From positions 1 to 36,101 of the forward strand of contig JASGTU010000277.1 in assembly GCA_030058085.1 (NCBI GenBank): a DNA stretch of 36,101 bases. Reading direction: 5' to 3'. The notes under the pieces were generated by a model. It was not told where the DNA came from. It did no database searches and was given only the letters and a program-made list of their open reading frames with translations. Source of the DNA: Chloroflexota bacterium (lineage in GTDB: Bacteria; Chloroflexota; Anaerolineae; Caldilineales; Caldilineaceae). Below are positions 7,571 to 15,674 of the stretch, piece after piece. Both the position numbers and the translations under genes were made by a program. Within the stretch, counting starts at the first letter, position 1, and each line of letters opens with the position of its first letter.

Positions 7571-8959
7571 TTAGCTCGCCAGCGCGGCGTCAAGCGCCTC
7601 GCGCAGCGTACGCACGCCTATGACCTCCATGCCGTCCGGCGCGATGTCCGCGCCGCCGCGACGCAGCGCGCTGCGCGGGACAATCGCCCGGCCAAAACCG
7701 AGCTTCGCCGCCTCATTCAGCCGCCGCGCCAGCTGGCCTACGCTGCGCAGTTCACCGCTCAGGCCTACTTCGCCCACCACCGCCAGGTCCGCCGCAATCG
7801 GCGTGTTGCGGTAGCTGCTCAAAATCGCCAGCGCAATCGACAGATCCGCGGCCGGCTCGCTGATATGCATCCCGCCCACTACGTTAACAAACACATCCTG
7901 ATCACTCAAATTTAGCCCGAGCCGCTTGCCCAGCACAGCCGTAAGCAGCAGCAGCCGGTTGAAGTCCACGCCGTTGGCCGTACGCCGCGGCTGGCTGAAG
8001 GCCGAATGGCTGCTCAGGGCCTGCACCTCCACCAACAGCGGGCGAGTCCCCTCCATCGAGACGGCGATAGCGCTGCCTGCGGCGTTGGGCAGACGCTCCG
8101 CCAGGAACATCTCGGACGGGTTGCGCACTTCCTCCATGCCGCGCTCGCCCATCTCGAAAATGCCCACCTCGTTCGTGCTGCCGAAGCGGTTCTTCACCGA
8201 CCGAAGCAGCCGGTAAGCGTGAAAACGCTCCCCCTCTAGCTGCAGCACCACATCCACCATATGCTCCAAGATGCGCGGCCCGGCGATCGAACCGTCCTTG
8301 GTGACGTGACCGACGAGAAAGACGGGGATGTTATGGGCTTTAGCCGTACGCAGCAACAGGGCCGCGGAGTCGCGCACCTGGCTGACGCTGCCGGCCGCGC
8401 TTGGCCCGCCCTCGGCATAGATGGCCTGCACCGAGTCGACGATCACCAGCGCCGGCTGCATGCTCTCGATGCGCTCCAATATGCGCTCCGTCACGATCTC
8501 CGCCAGTACGTATAGCTCATCCTCGGCAATACCGAGTCGCGCGGCGCGGCGCGCAATCTGATGCGCGCTCTCCTCCGCGCTGACGTATAGCGCGGCTCGA
8601 CCTCCGTGCGCCACCTCCGCCGCCATCTGCAACAACAGCGTGCTCTTGCCAATGCCGGGATCGCCGCCCACCAGCACCACCGAGCCAGGCACGATGCCCC
8701 CGCCGAGAACGCGGTTCAACTCCTGGTTGTTCAACGTCACTCGTTCGCCTGCGCCGGGAGGCACATCGCGCAGCGCCACGGGTTCCGCCCCTTGCCCCGT
8801 CCCCGCCGGCCCGCGCCGCGACGAACGTTTGGCGTCAACCGCCGGGACGACGACCTCCTCCAACGTATTCCACTCGCCGCAGTCGGGGCATTTGCCCATC
8901 CATTTCATCTGCACGCTGCCGCACGCAGAGCAGACGTATTGCACCTTCGCCTTTGCCAT
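7571..8959 (-). CDS. radA: DNA repair protein RadA (branch-migration ATPase)
   Basis: RadA/Sms is a RecA-like cytosolic ATPase that drives branch migration during recombinational repair. All family landmarks are visible in 462 aa. The N-terminal C4 zinc finger uses C10, C13, C24 and C27 (CSAC...CPDC). Walker A GGDPGIGKST is at 98-107, and the RadA-specific KNRFG motif is at 256-260. A Lon-protease-like C-terminal domain contains the family's GEVGLSGELR stretch. The start was chosen at MAKAKVQY, which has GGGAGG just upstream and is where the zinc finger begins. The longer in-frame extension has no conserved content and overlaps the promoter. The gene has its own promoter and is divergent from the CPBP protease gene. 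Confidence 0.96.
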   Translation of the reverse strand: MAKAKVQYVCSACGSVQMKWMGKCPDCGEWNTLEEVVVPAVDAKRSSRRGPAGTGQGAEPVALRDVPPGAGERVTLNNQELNRVLGGGIVPGSVVLVGGDPGIGKSTLLLQMAAEVAHGGRAALYVSAEESAHQIARRAARLGIAEDELYVLAEIVTERILERIESMQPALVIVDSVQAIYAEGGPSAAGSVSQVRDSAALLLRTAKAHNIPVFLVGHVTKDGSIAGPRILEHMVDVVLQLEGERFHAYRLLRSVKNRFGSTNEVGIFEMGERGMEEVRNPSEMFLAERLPNAAGSAIAVSMEGTRPLLVEVQALSSHSAFSQPRRTANGVDFNRLLLLTAVLGKRLGLNLSDQDVFVNVVGGMHISEPAADLSIALAILSSYRNTPIAADLAVVGEVGLSGELRSVGQLARRLNEAAKLGFGRAIVPRSALRRGGADIAPDGMEVIGVRTLREALDAALAS

Positions 8960-8994
8960 CCTCGCCTCCCGTTCGCCCGAACATTTGTGCGCAT

Positions 8995-9024
8995 ATTGTA
9001 CCGCGAAGCATCGCGCAGCGCCAA
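8995..9024 (-). promoter_or_regulatory. Promoter of radA
   Basis: On the minus strand -35 TTGGCG (9019-9024) and -10 TACAAT (8995-9000) are separated by 18 bp. The predicted start lies about 30 nt upstream of the radA ATG at 8959. It is back-to-back with the promoter of the divergent gene. Confidence 0.6.
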
Positions 9025-9041
9025 CCGGCGTGAGGTTCGCC

Positions 9042-9070
9042 TTGGCCCTACCCAACTGCCGTGCTATGAT
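9042..9070 (+). promoter_or_regulatory. Extended -10 promoter of the CPBP protease gene
   Basis: -35 TTGGCC (9042-9047) is followed after 17 bp by TATGAT (9065-9070), which carries the extended -10 TGC directly before it. Transcription would start near 9077. This excludes the ATG at 9066 as a start codon and favours the TTG at 9123. Confidence 0.6.
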
Positions 9071-9122
9071 CGCCGCAACGTCTGACGGCGCATTTCGCCG
9101 GCGCACACCACAGGATGCCGCC

Positions 9123-9818
9123 TTGTTCCGCTACTGGCTGTTCGTCGCACTCACGCTTGCCCTCACCGCGCTGATCGGCCTGGCGACCTATCGCACAGCG
9201 CGGCTTCTCCAGCATTGGCGCCCCGACCGCAATCTGCTGATCATGCCCGCGGAGAACGTCTTGCGCCTCACGCTGATCGCAGCGTGCATCGGCTTGGGAC
9301 TCTTGAGCGGGCTGGAGCCGGAAGCGTTGGGCTGGGTGTTTACGAACTGGCAGACGGCGATGTGGCAGGGGATTGTCTGGGGCGGCGCGCTGGCGTTCGT
9401 CTTCTACTTCGCCACACGCTGGGTCCACGACCGCAGTGGAGAGCGTTTCTACTCGCCGGTCGTACTGCATGCCGTAGTACCGCGCAGCCGGAGGGAGCTA
9501 GTTGGGGTGGCGGCGGCTATGGCGGGCGTCGTCCTGCTAGAAGAACTGCTGTTTCGCAGCCTGCTGCTGGGCGGCTTGGCGCCCCTTGTGCCGGTGGGTT
9601 GGCTGATTGTCCTAGCGGGCGCAGGTTTTGGCCTACTCCATCTGCCGCAGGGAGTGTGGGGAATCGCCGGTGCGACGGTCGCCGGCATCTTGCTGGGCAG
9701 CCTCTGGCTCTCGTCGGGCACGATCCTCGCGCCCATCATCGCCCACTACGTCACCAACATGGCCCAGATCATCCAGGCCATGCGCATGAACGAGTTCACC
9801 ACGCCGCTAGACGGCTGA
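9123..9818 (+). CDS. CPBP family intramembrane metalloprotease (CAAX protease/Abi type)
   Basis: This is a predicted integral membrane protease of the CPBP (Rce1/Abi-like) family, 231 aa with about six hydrophobic segments. The catalytic motif EELLFR (E140, E141, R145) is followed by H173 in FGLLHLPQ and by H208 in IAHYVTN, the usual metal-binding pattern. The start is uncertain. TTG at 9123 follows AGGA and a promoter, whereas an ATG at 9066 lies inside the -10 box. The last 12 bp overlap the 3' end of the convergent glycosyltransferase gene. Bacterial members act in bacteriocin self-protection or in processing of membrane proteins; the substrate here is unknown. Confidence 0.85.
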   Translation: MFRYWLFVALTLALTALIGLATYRTARLLQHWRPDRNLLIMPAENVLRLTLIAACIGLGLLSGLEPEALGWVFTNWQTAMWQGIVWGGALAFVFYFATRWVHDRSGERFYSPVVLHAVVPRSRRELVGVAAAMAGVVLLEELLFRSLLLGGLAPLVPVGWLIVLAGAGFGLLHLPQGVWGIAGATVAGILLGSLWLSSGTILAPIIAHYVTNMAQIIQAMRMNEFTTPLDG

Positions 9819-10622
9819 CAACTCCTCGCCGCCGGCGCCGAGCGCCCGGTCGTACAACCCGGCTCGGCTATTGCGCCGGATCGCCAGCAGGTCTCGCAGC
9901 ATGTTGATCGTATCCTGTACGGGCCGCACCCGGCTGTCCTGCCCGTAGTACCAGTTCACCGGTATCTCCACGATAGGAATGCCGTGGCGCTGGGCGATGT
10001 AGAGCACCTCGACGTCAAAGCCCCAGCCGTCGATCCGCTGCAAGGGAAAGACGGTGTGCGCCGCTTCCCGGCTGAGGCACTTGAACCCGCACTGCGTATC
10101 CTGAATCTTCGGCACAGCCATCCAACGCACCAGCAAGTTGAACACGCGCCCCATCACATGACGGTACTCCGGCTCGCCGTGGCGCACCGCGCCGGGGATC
10201 TCCCGGCTGGCAATGGCGATGCCGTATCCTTCTCGCTCGACCGCAGGCGGCAGAAAACGGATCGTCTCCTCGATCGGCACAGCCAGGTCCGTGTCGCTGA
10301 CCAACACAAACTCGCCCCGCGCGCTCATCGCGCCGTGACGCACGGCATTGCCCTTGCCCTTCTCGCTGTGCAGAAGGCGCACCACGAACGGGTCATCGGA
10401 CTTCACCTGCTCTGCGGCGAACGCCTCGACCACCGACGACGTCTGATCCGTGGAGCCGTTTTCCACGATCAGCACCTCGGCGCTATAGGACTGTGCGCGC
10501 AGAAATGTCGCTACCCGCTCCAACGCCGGCGGCAGCCGCTTCTCCTCATTGTATGCAGGGATGACGATGCTCAGGAACGGGTCCTGCCTTGCCTCGATCA
10601 CGGTTCGGCTCGATCCAATCAC
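9807..10622 (-). CDS. Family 2 glycosyltransferase, dolichyl-phosphate glucose synthase-like
   Basis: The enzyme probably transfers a sugar from a nucleotide sugar to a polyprenyl phosphate or a related acceptor at the inner membrane face. The GT-A fold is evident: SIVIPAYNEEKRLP at about 18-31, NGSTDQT at 55-61, and DTD (110-112) as the metal-binding motif. DTQCGFKC and WGFDVE motifs are typical of the DPG/DPM-synthase-like group. It has no C-terminal membrane helices (271 aa). The first codon is GTG with no clear ribosome site; it lies 9 bp after the DUF1648 gene, so translational coupling is likely. It is the last gene of the long minus-strand run. Confidence 0.86.
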   Translation of the reverse strand: MIGSSRTVIEARQDPFLSIVIPAYNEEKRLPPALERVATFLRAQSYSAEVLIVENGSTDQTSSVVEAFAAEQVKSDDPFVVRLLHSEKGKGNAVRHGAMSARGEFVLVSDTDLAVPIEETIRFLPPAVEREGYGIAIASREIPGAVRHGEPEYRHVMGRVFNLLVRWMAVPKIQDTQCGFKCLSREAAHTVFPLQRIDGWGFDVEVLYIAQRHGIPIVEIPVNWYYGQDSRVRPVQDTINMLRDLLAIRRNSRAGLYDRALGAGGEELSAV

Positions 10623-10631
10623 TCAGTTCAA

Positions 10632-11579
10632 TCAGTTGATCAGGGTGTAGAGCGCCATAAATGAAAAGGCCTGGACAATGATAGCGCCGCCCCACAACAT
10701 ATAGGCGCCGGTGCGCTGATCGCGCAGCGCCATCCACACGCCCCACGCCCCGTTCGCCAGCCAAGCCAACAAGCCAATCGAGGGCAAGAGGAAGAGTGCA
10801 TCCTTCTCGCGCACCACGTCCGGCAGGCCGTCCGTATTGTAGTGAAAAGCCAGCGCCTCCGGCAAATCAGGGAACTGCCACATCAGCGCACCGAACAGCG
10901 CCAACACGCCCAACAGTCCGGCGCCCAGGAGTACCGGACCGGTCGCTTCGCGGTGAAAGACGCGGTCCCACGGTGTATTGCGCAGCACGACCGGCTCCAG
11001 CGCAGCGACCGGCCCCAAGCTGTGGCGCGCCTGCAGCGAGGCGAGAAACCCCTCCGTGTCCTCCGGCGAGAGCGCAAAGACGGCGTTGTCCGTCTCCAAC
11101 AGCAGGCATTCCGGCAGCGGTCGCGTCGACAGCAGCGTGATATTCAGCAGCCCTAGGGCGCGGCCTCTGCTGCCCAGATAGGGCGCGGGCCAGTCCAGCC
11201 AAGCCGTACGGCTCAGGTTGTCTACCCCGCCGCGTATGATGCGCCGGATGCGCCCCAGGGGAATAACCTGGCGCGCGTTCGCCCATACTACGGTGATCGA
11301 ATTACGGTCAACCCAATACTCCAGCGTAAACGCAGCCCAAGTGCGCAGGGCCAGATGCACGATCAACGGCATGCTGGCGACGATCGCCACAAGCAGCAAA
11401 AACTTCGCCCAGTCCACCGGACGCCGCAACATCCACACTACAAGCAGGCCGTCGATCAGCGCCAGCCACACCGTGACAGCCGCCCCTTCCCAGCGCGTCC
11501 GGCAGGTCAGCGGCGCGAAGACCATGGCTGCCGTTCGCGGTCCGGATTCCCAAACTGGCGCGCTTTGTTCTGTCTGCAC
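10632..11579 (-). CDS. Membrane protein with PH-like and DUF1648 regions
   Basis: The product (315 aa) is an integral membrane protein of unknown function. Two hydrophobic segments lie near residues 34-52 and 60-80. A bacterial PH-like region follows (VDRNSITV..., LLNITLLSTRPLPECLLLETDNAVFALSP), then a C-terminal pair or triplet of helices. The motif FHYNTDGLPD between helices is the signature of DUF1648, also seen in SdpI-type proteins. The start was placed at a GTG with AGAGG 5 nt upstream, 8 bp after the surE stop. A longer frame would overlap surE by 43 bp. It probably belongs to the surE-GT2 operon. Confidence 0.75.
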   Translation of the reverse strand: MQTEQSAPVWESGPRTAAMVFAPLTCRTRWEGAAVTVWLALIDGLLVVWMLRRPVDWAKFLLLVAIVASMPLIVHLALRTWAAFTLEYWVDRNSITVVWANARQVIPLGRIRRIIRGGVDNLSRTAWLDWPAPYLGSRGRALGLLNITLLSTRPLPECLLLETDNAVFALSPEDTEGFLASLQARHSLGPVAALEPVVLRNTPWDRVFHREATGPVLLGAGLLGVLALFGALMWQFPDLPEALAFHYNTDGLPDVVREKDALFLLPSIGLLAWLANGAWGVWMALRDQRTGAYMLWGGAIIVQAFSFMALYTLIN

Positions 11580-11587
11580 AACGACCT

Positions 11588-12394
11588 CTAGCTCTGTTCG
11601 GCACGCGGCTGCACCGCGGCGAAATCCCACGCAGCCAACGTTTCCACAAATGGATGGTTGGTCATGTCTAGCGTCACAGGCGTCACGCTGATATAGCCGC
11701 TGCGCACGGCGCCCACATCTGTGCCGTCATCCGGCACATCCACCGGCGCGGAGCCGCCAAGCCAATAGTATGGCCGTCCCCACGGATCATCGCGCGTCAC
11801 CAATTCTTCCAGAGGATAGCGGCGATCGCCCATGCGCGTGACATGAATGCCGCCGATCTGTGCGGGAGCCAGAGCCGGCACGTTGACATTAAGCAGCGTC
11901 TTGGCGGGCAAACCGCGCGCCAACACCTGCTCAGCCAGTTGACCCGCCACGCGCCCGGCTAACGCCAGCACTTCCGCCATCTCCGTCTCGCCTTCAACGT
12001 CGAAGCCCGTACTCACGGCGATGCCCGGAATGCCTTTGATCGTCGCTTCCATAGCGCAGGCGACCGTGCCGCTATACGTAATGTCTACCCCTAGATTGTA
12101 GCCGCGGTTGACGCCGCTCACCACCAGATCCGGCATCACACCCAACACGCCGCCGGCAGCCAGTGCCACGCAATCGGTCGGGCTGCCGCTGCTACTGTAC
12201 GCGGGTGTGCCGTCCGCCAGCTTCACAGGCGTCACGCGCAACGGCTTGTGCATCGTTTTGGCGTGGCTGCCGGCGCTCCAGTTGCGCTCCGGCGCCAGCA
12301 CGGTGACCTCACCAACAGATGTTAAGGCTTGGCGCAGCGCCAATAAACCCGGGCTGTGCACCCCGTCGTCATTCGTGACCAGTATTATCGCCAT
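11588..12394 (-). CDS. surE: 5'/3'-nucleotidase SurE
   Basis: SurE is a metal-dependent phosphatase that dephosphorylates nucleoside 5'- and 3'-monophosphates and short polyphosphate. The N terminus VTNDDGVHSPGL carries the metal ligands D9 and D10. S40 in NWSAGSH and N96 in SGVNRGYN complete the known four-ligand site. At 268 aa it has normal family length. Genes follow closely on the same strand: the DUF1648 gene starts 8 bp after the stop. A heptanucleotide repeat array separates it from the penicillin-binding protein upstream. Confidence 0.95.
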   Translation of the reverse strand: MAIILVTNDDGVHSPGLLALRQALTSVGEVTVLAPERNWSAGSHAKTMHKPLRVTPVKLADGTPAYSSSGSPTDCVALAAGGVLGVMPDLVVSGVNRGYNLGVDITYSGTVACAMEATIKGIPGIAVSTGFDVEGETEMAEVLALAGRVAGQLAEQVLARGLPAKTLLNVNVPALAPAQIGGIHVTRMGDRRYPLEELVTRDDPWGRPYYWLGGSAPVDVPDDGTDVGAVRSGYISVTPVTLDMTNHPFVETLAAWDFAAVQPRAEQS

Positions 12395-12415
12395 ACTCCT
12401 CGCCGCTTCTCGCTA

Positions 12416-12457
12416 ATGATTTATGACGGATGACGCGTGACGCGAAACGCATGACTC
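12416..12457. repeat. Heptanucleotide array A (RTGACNN, 6 units)
   Basis: Six 7-bp units run in phase from 12416: ATGATTT, ATGACGG, ATGACGC, GTGACGC, GAAACGC, ATGACTC. They fill most of the gap between surE and the penicillin-binding protein gene, and the last unit runs into that gene's stop codon (12456-12458 on the minus strand). Confidence 0.75.
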
Positions 12458-15400
12458 ACGGCCCGGCATCCTCTCTCGGCGGGCGTCTGCGCACATAGGC
12501 GCGCACCTCCTCGCTTTCCGCCTCGTTGCCGGCGCGGTCATAGGCGATCACCTTGATCACATGCCCCTCCAAATAGACGCCGCTGCTGGTGCGCACAGCC
12601 ATAAAGCCGTCGCCAAACAGGCGGGCGCGCCCAGGCTGAATGTCCGGGTCATCACTCTCAAAGCCTAGCCAGTTCACAGTGTCTGTCGCTTCGATCTGCT
12701 GAATGTCGCGCATGACAATCGGCCAACGCTCGTTATACGGCGCCACCGTAGTCGTGGCGAAGCCGGTCGCATCAATGAAGTACTCGACGCGATCCACCGC
12801 CCACGTGTCGTTCACCAGCACATTCACATTGATCTGCTCGTGAGTCTCCAGCACATATAACTGGTCGGGTCGCGGCTCACTGATGATCACGGTCGGCGGC
12901 GTGTTGTCGACAGTGACGGGCGTGGACCAGACTCGCGGCCCGTCTCCCCGGTTGACGGTCAGGCGCAACGTATAGAGGCCCTCAGCCAAGCCGGTCGTAT
13001 CGAACGATTCCAACACCCCGTTCGAGATGTCGCCGCCGTGCTCCGGCCCAATCGGAATCCACTCCTGCGGCTCGGCGCCGCTGCCGTATTCCAGCCGGTA
13101 CGGCCCGCCGCGCGCATTGCCGATGATCTCGACCACGCCGCCGATATAGCCGTTTAGGGTGGGCTGGATGATGGCCGCGTCCGGGTCGTAATCTTCCAGG
13201 CGCACGACCGACGCTTCCTGCGGCGGCTGCGGGATGCCGTTGTCGCGCATCCAATCCATCGCTTCCTGGGGCAGCATCTCATACACCCGCGTCTCACGGC
13301 GTTCGGGCGGCGTCAGCGGCGACGCCAGCATGCCCGTCTCCGTGTCGATCTCAAAGGCCTGCCAGATGTTGTCGGACAGGGTCGGCTCCGTGCCCGCCAC
13401 GAAGATCTCCGTGCGCTGATTGCCGCCCGGGCAGGTGTCCGTAGGCAGCAGGCCGCTGGGTACACACACCACGCGCGAGGTAATCCCCGGCGGCTGATCA
13501 TACCAGGCGGGCGGGACGTTCTCGTGATACTTGCGCATCACTGCGTTCCAGATCGGCGCCGCGCCCGACAAGCCCGTCACGTTCTCCATCGACTCGTTAT
13601 CGGTGTTGCCCACCCAAACGCCCGTCGTCAACTGCGGCGTGAAGCCCATCGTCCAGTTGTCTTTCCAGCCGTTGGTGGTGCCGGTCTTCGCCGCCACTTT
13701 GCGGTCAGGCAGCGTCAGGTCGGTATTGGCCCCGAAAGAAGGCGCGCGCGCCACATCATCGCTCATGATGTCGGCCATCAGATAGGCCACCTCGGCGCTT
13801 ACGATACGCTCCGCCTCCGGCTGCTCATATTGCTTCAGCACGTTGCCGTCGGCATCGCGCACCTGCAGGACGGATACGGGGTTCAGGTTACGGAAGCCTT
13901 CGCGACGCTCCGCCGGCAGCACCGGTTCGCCCACCATCACCCCGCCGTTGCCCAACACGCTATAGGCATAGGTGTGGTCGAGCAAAGAGACCTCGCCGCC
14001 GCCGAGCACCAGGCTCAGGCCGTAGAAGTTCAGCCCCCGGTCCAGCCCGTTGATGCCCATGCGATGCGCGGTGCGCAAGGCGTTAGCCACGCCCACCTGG
14101 TCCATCACGCGGATGGCGGGAATGTTGTAGGATCGCGCCAGCGCGTTGCGCAGCGAAGACGGCCCGTGATACTGCCGGTCGTAGTTTTCCGGACGGTAAT
14201 AGCTGCCGTCGGCCTGCGGGAAGGCCGTCGCCACATCCAAGATCATGGTGGCGGGCGTCATCCCTTGTTGCAAAGCCGTCAAATAGACATATGGCTTGAA
14301 GCTGGAACCAGGCTGTCGTTCCGCGGTTGCCACATTCACCTGTCCGTCGATCTCCTCGTTGTTATAGTTCAACGAACCGACCATCGCCAGGATTTCGCCC
14401 GTGTCGTTCTTAATCACAACCACAGCGGCATTGCTGGCGTTCTTGCCCTGCTCATCCAGCAGAGCGACCTGCTCGCGCGCTATCTGCTCGGCATGACGCT
14501 GCAGCTCCACATCCAGCGTGGTGTAGATCGTCAGCCCCTTCTTCCAAATGAAATAGGGATCGTCCGCCGCGTTGAACTCCCGCTTCACCTGGTCGAGCAC
14601 ATACAGCGCGAAATGCGGCGCCGTCAGAATGTCGAAACGCTCCGTCACCGACCGCCGCAAGTTAAGCTCTTGCTGGAAAGCCGCCTCAGCCTCTTGTGCC
14701 GTGATGTAGCCCGCATCCACCATCGCTTGCAGCGTAATGCCCTGGCGCCGTTTGGCATCCTCCGGCGCGTCGATGGGGTTCAGCGCCGGAAACTGCGGGA
14801 CGGCCGTCAGCATGGCCGCTTCGGCAAGGTTCAGCTCGGTACTGCTCTTGCCGAAATAGACCTGGCTCGCCGCCTCCACCCCATAGGCCAGGTTCCCGTA
14901 GAAGTTGTTGTTGAGATACCACTCCAGGACCTTCTCCTTGGGGTAACGCCGCGTCACCTCCAGCGCTAGGATCACCTCTTTGAGCTTACGCGCATAGCTC
15001 TGCTGAGCGCGCTCCTCAATCGGGATCACCACGTTCTTGATCAACTGCTGGGTGATCGACGAACCGCCCTGCACCGCGCCGCCCTGCAAGTTGGAGATGA
15101 AAGCGCGCAGCAGACCGCGCACGTTGATCCCAGGGTGTTCCCAGTAGTTGCGATCCTCCGATGCCACCGCGGCGCGCGCCACCCAGGGCGACATCTCCGC
15201 CAGCGGCACATACGTGCGGTCGCCACGGAACGGCCGCGGGTCCACGCTCTCATAGAGCAGGTAATTCCCCGTACGGTCGTAAATGCGCACCGTCTGGAAT
15301 TCGTCCTGTTCCGCTTCAATGATGCTCGCGTCGGGAAGCTGTGCGGCATAGGACGTGTAGATGCCGTACACCGCGGCCAAGCCCACGCCTGCCGTCAGCC

Positions 15401-15539
15401 CAACTGACAGGAATATGACCAGGAGAGCAGCGATGATGCCCTGGCTGAGCCATAGCCACGGGCGCGGGCGGTTTACCCTCGCTCGCAGCCGTTTGCGCCG
15501 TGAAATCATCACCCGGTCATGGCGGTCCAATCGCTCCAT
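12456..15539 (-). CDS. Class A penicillin-binding protein (PBP1A type) with C-terminal Ig-like extension
   Basis: A bifunctional peptidoglycan glycosyltransferase and transpeptidase of 1027 aa. A basic cytosolic tail and one membrane anchor (about 30-60) precede the GT51 domain, with catalytic E128 in SEDRNYWEHPG and the GGSSITQQL motif at 158-166. The transpeptidase domain has nucleophile S412 in SSFK, SYN at 470-472 and KTG at 618-620. Beyond about residue 690 there is a long extension: a segment with CVPSG...CPGG cysteines, then beta-rich Ig/fibronectin-like stretches (about 770-1010). These contain an SPVT-type strand and a VDRVEYFID motif. The ATG has AAGAAGG about 10 nt upstream. It lies in the long minus-strand run, flanked on both sides by heptanucleotide arrays. 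Confidence 0.95.
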   Translation of the reverse strand: MERLDRHDRVMISRRKRLRARVNRPRPWLWLSQGIIAALLVIFLSVGLTAGVGLAAVYGIYTSYAAQLPDASIIEAEQDEFQTVRIYDRTGNYLLYESVDPRPFRGDRTYVPLAEMSPWVARAAVASEDRNYWEHPGINVRGLLRAFISNLQGGAVQGGSSITQQLIKNVVIPIEERAQQSYARKLKEVILALEVTRRYPKEKVLEWYLNNNFYGNLAYGVEAASQVYFGKSSTELNLAEAAMLTAVPQFPALNPIDAPEDAKRRQGITLQAMVDAGYITAQEAEAAFQQELNLRRSVTERFDILTAPHFALYVLDQVKREFNAADDPYFIWKKGLTIYTTLDVELQRHAEQIAREQVALLDEQGKNASNAAVVVIKNDTGEILAMVGSLNYNNEEIDGQVNVATAERQPGSSFKPYVYLTALQQGMTPATMILDVATAFPQADGSYYRPENYDRQYHGPSSLRNALARSYNIPAIRVMDQVGVANALRTAHRMGINGLDRGLNFYGLSLVLGGGEVSLLDHTYAYSVLGNGGVMVGEPVLPAERREGFRNLNPVSVLQVRDADGNVLKQYEQPEAERIVSAEVAYLMADIMSDDVARAPSFGANTDLTLPDRKVAAKTGTTNGWKDNWTMGFTPQLTTGVWVGNTDNESMENVTGLSGAAPIWNAVMRKYHENVPPAWYDQPPGITSRVVCVPSGLLPTDTCPGGNQRTEIFVAGTEPTLSDNIWQAFEIDTETGMLASPLTPPERRETRVYEMLPQEAMDWMRDNGIPQPPQEASVVRLEDYDPDAAIIQPTLNGYIGGVVEIIGNARGGPYRLEYGSGAEPQEWIPIGPEHGGDISNGVLESFDTTGLAEGLYTLRLTVNRGDGPRVWSTPVTVDNTPPTVIISEPRPDQLYVLETHEQINVNVLVNDTWAVDRVEYFIDATGFATTTVAPYNERWPIVMRDIQQIEATDTVNWLGFESDDPDIQPGRARLFGDGFMAVRTSSGVYLEGHVIKVIAYDRAGNEAESEEVRAYVRRRPPREDAGP

Positions 15540-15595
15540 CGAATCTACACCTTCTTACGGCCAAAGGCTGCGCCCGATGCGCAGCACACCGAAAT

Positions 15596-15674
15596 GCGTC
15601 ATGCGTCATAAGTCACGAGTCATCCGTTATCCACGACATCTGACTCGTGACTTATGACTTGTGACTCATCACGT
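15596..15674. repeat. Heptanucleotide array B, head-to-head, forming a perfect 18-bp hairpin
   Basis: Four heptads read on the minus strand (15596-15623: ATGACTC, GTGACTT, ATGACGC, ATGACGC). Five read on the plus strand (15640-15674: CTGACTC, GTGACTT, ATGACTT, GTGACTC, ATCACGT). The two blocks give a perfect inverted repeat, 15605-15622 with 15641-15658, around an 18-nt loop. The array occupies the gap between the penicillin-binding protein gene and the methyltransferase and overlaps the methyltransferase stop codon. Confidence 0.85.

Noticed and set aside
6602-7915. Plus-strand open frame across the SH3b/PA14 and radA genes
   Set aside because: It crosses two real genes and their intergenic region and has low-complexity Arg/Gly content.
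8960-9106. 49-residue N-terminal extension of RadA
   Set aside because: The family starts right before the zinc finger, GGGAGG precedes that ATG, and the extension covers the promoter.
8640-9122. Upstream extension of the CPBP protease reading frame
   Set aside because: It overlaps radA on the other strand and the two promoters at 8995-9070; the membrane protein begins near 9123.
9801-10660. Heptad array at 10610-10640 (TCAGTTCAATCAGTTGATCAG)
   Set aside because: It shares TCA spacing with the heptad family only loosely and lacks the TGAC core in phase; I treat it as chance.
13524-14969. Plus-strand open frame of 481 codons opposite the penicillin-binding protein gene
   Set aside because: Shadow of the real gene, which has complete GT51 and transpeptidase motifs; His/Arg-rich composition.
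15596-15674. CRISPR array
   Set aside because: The repeat unit is 7 bp and degenerate with no spacers and no cas genes; it is a short-repeat array.
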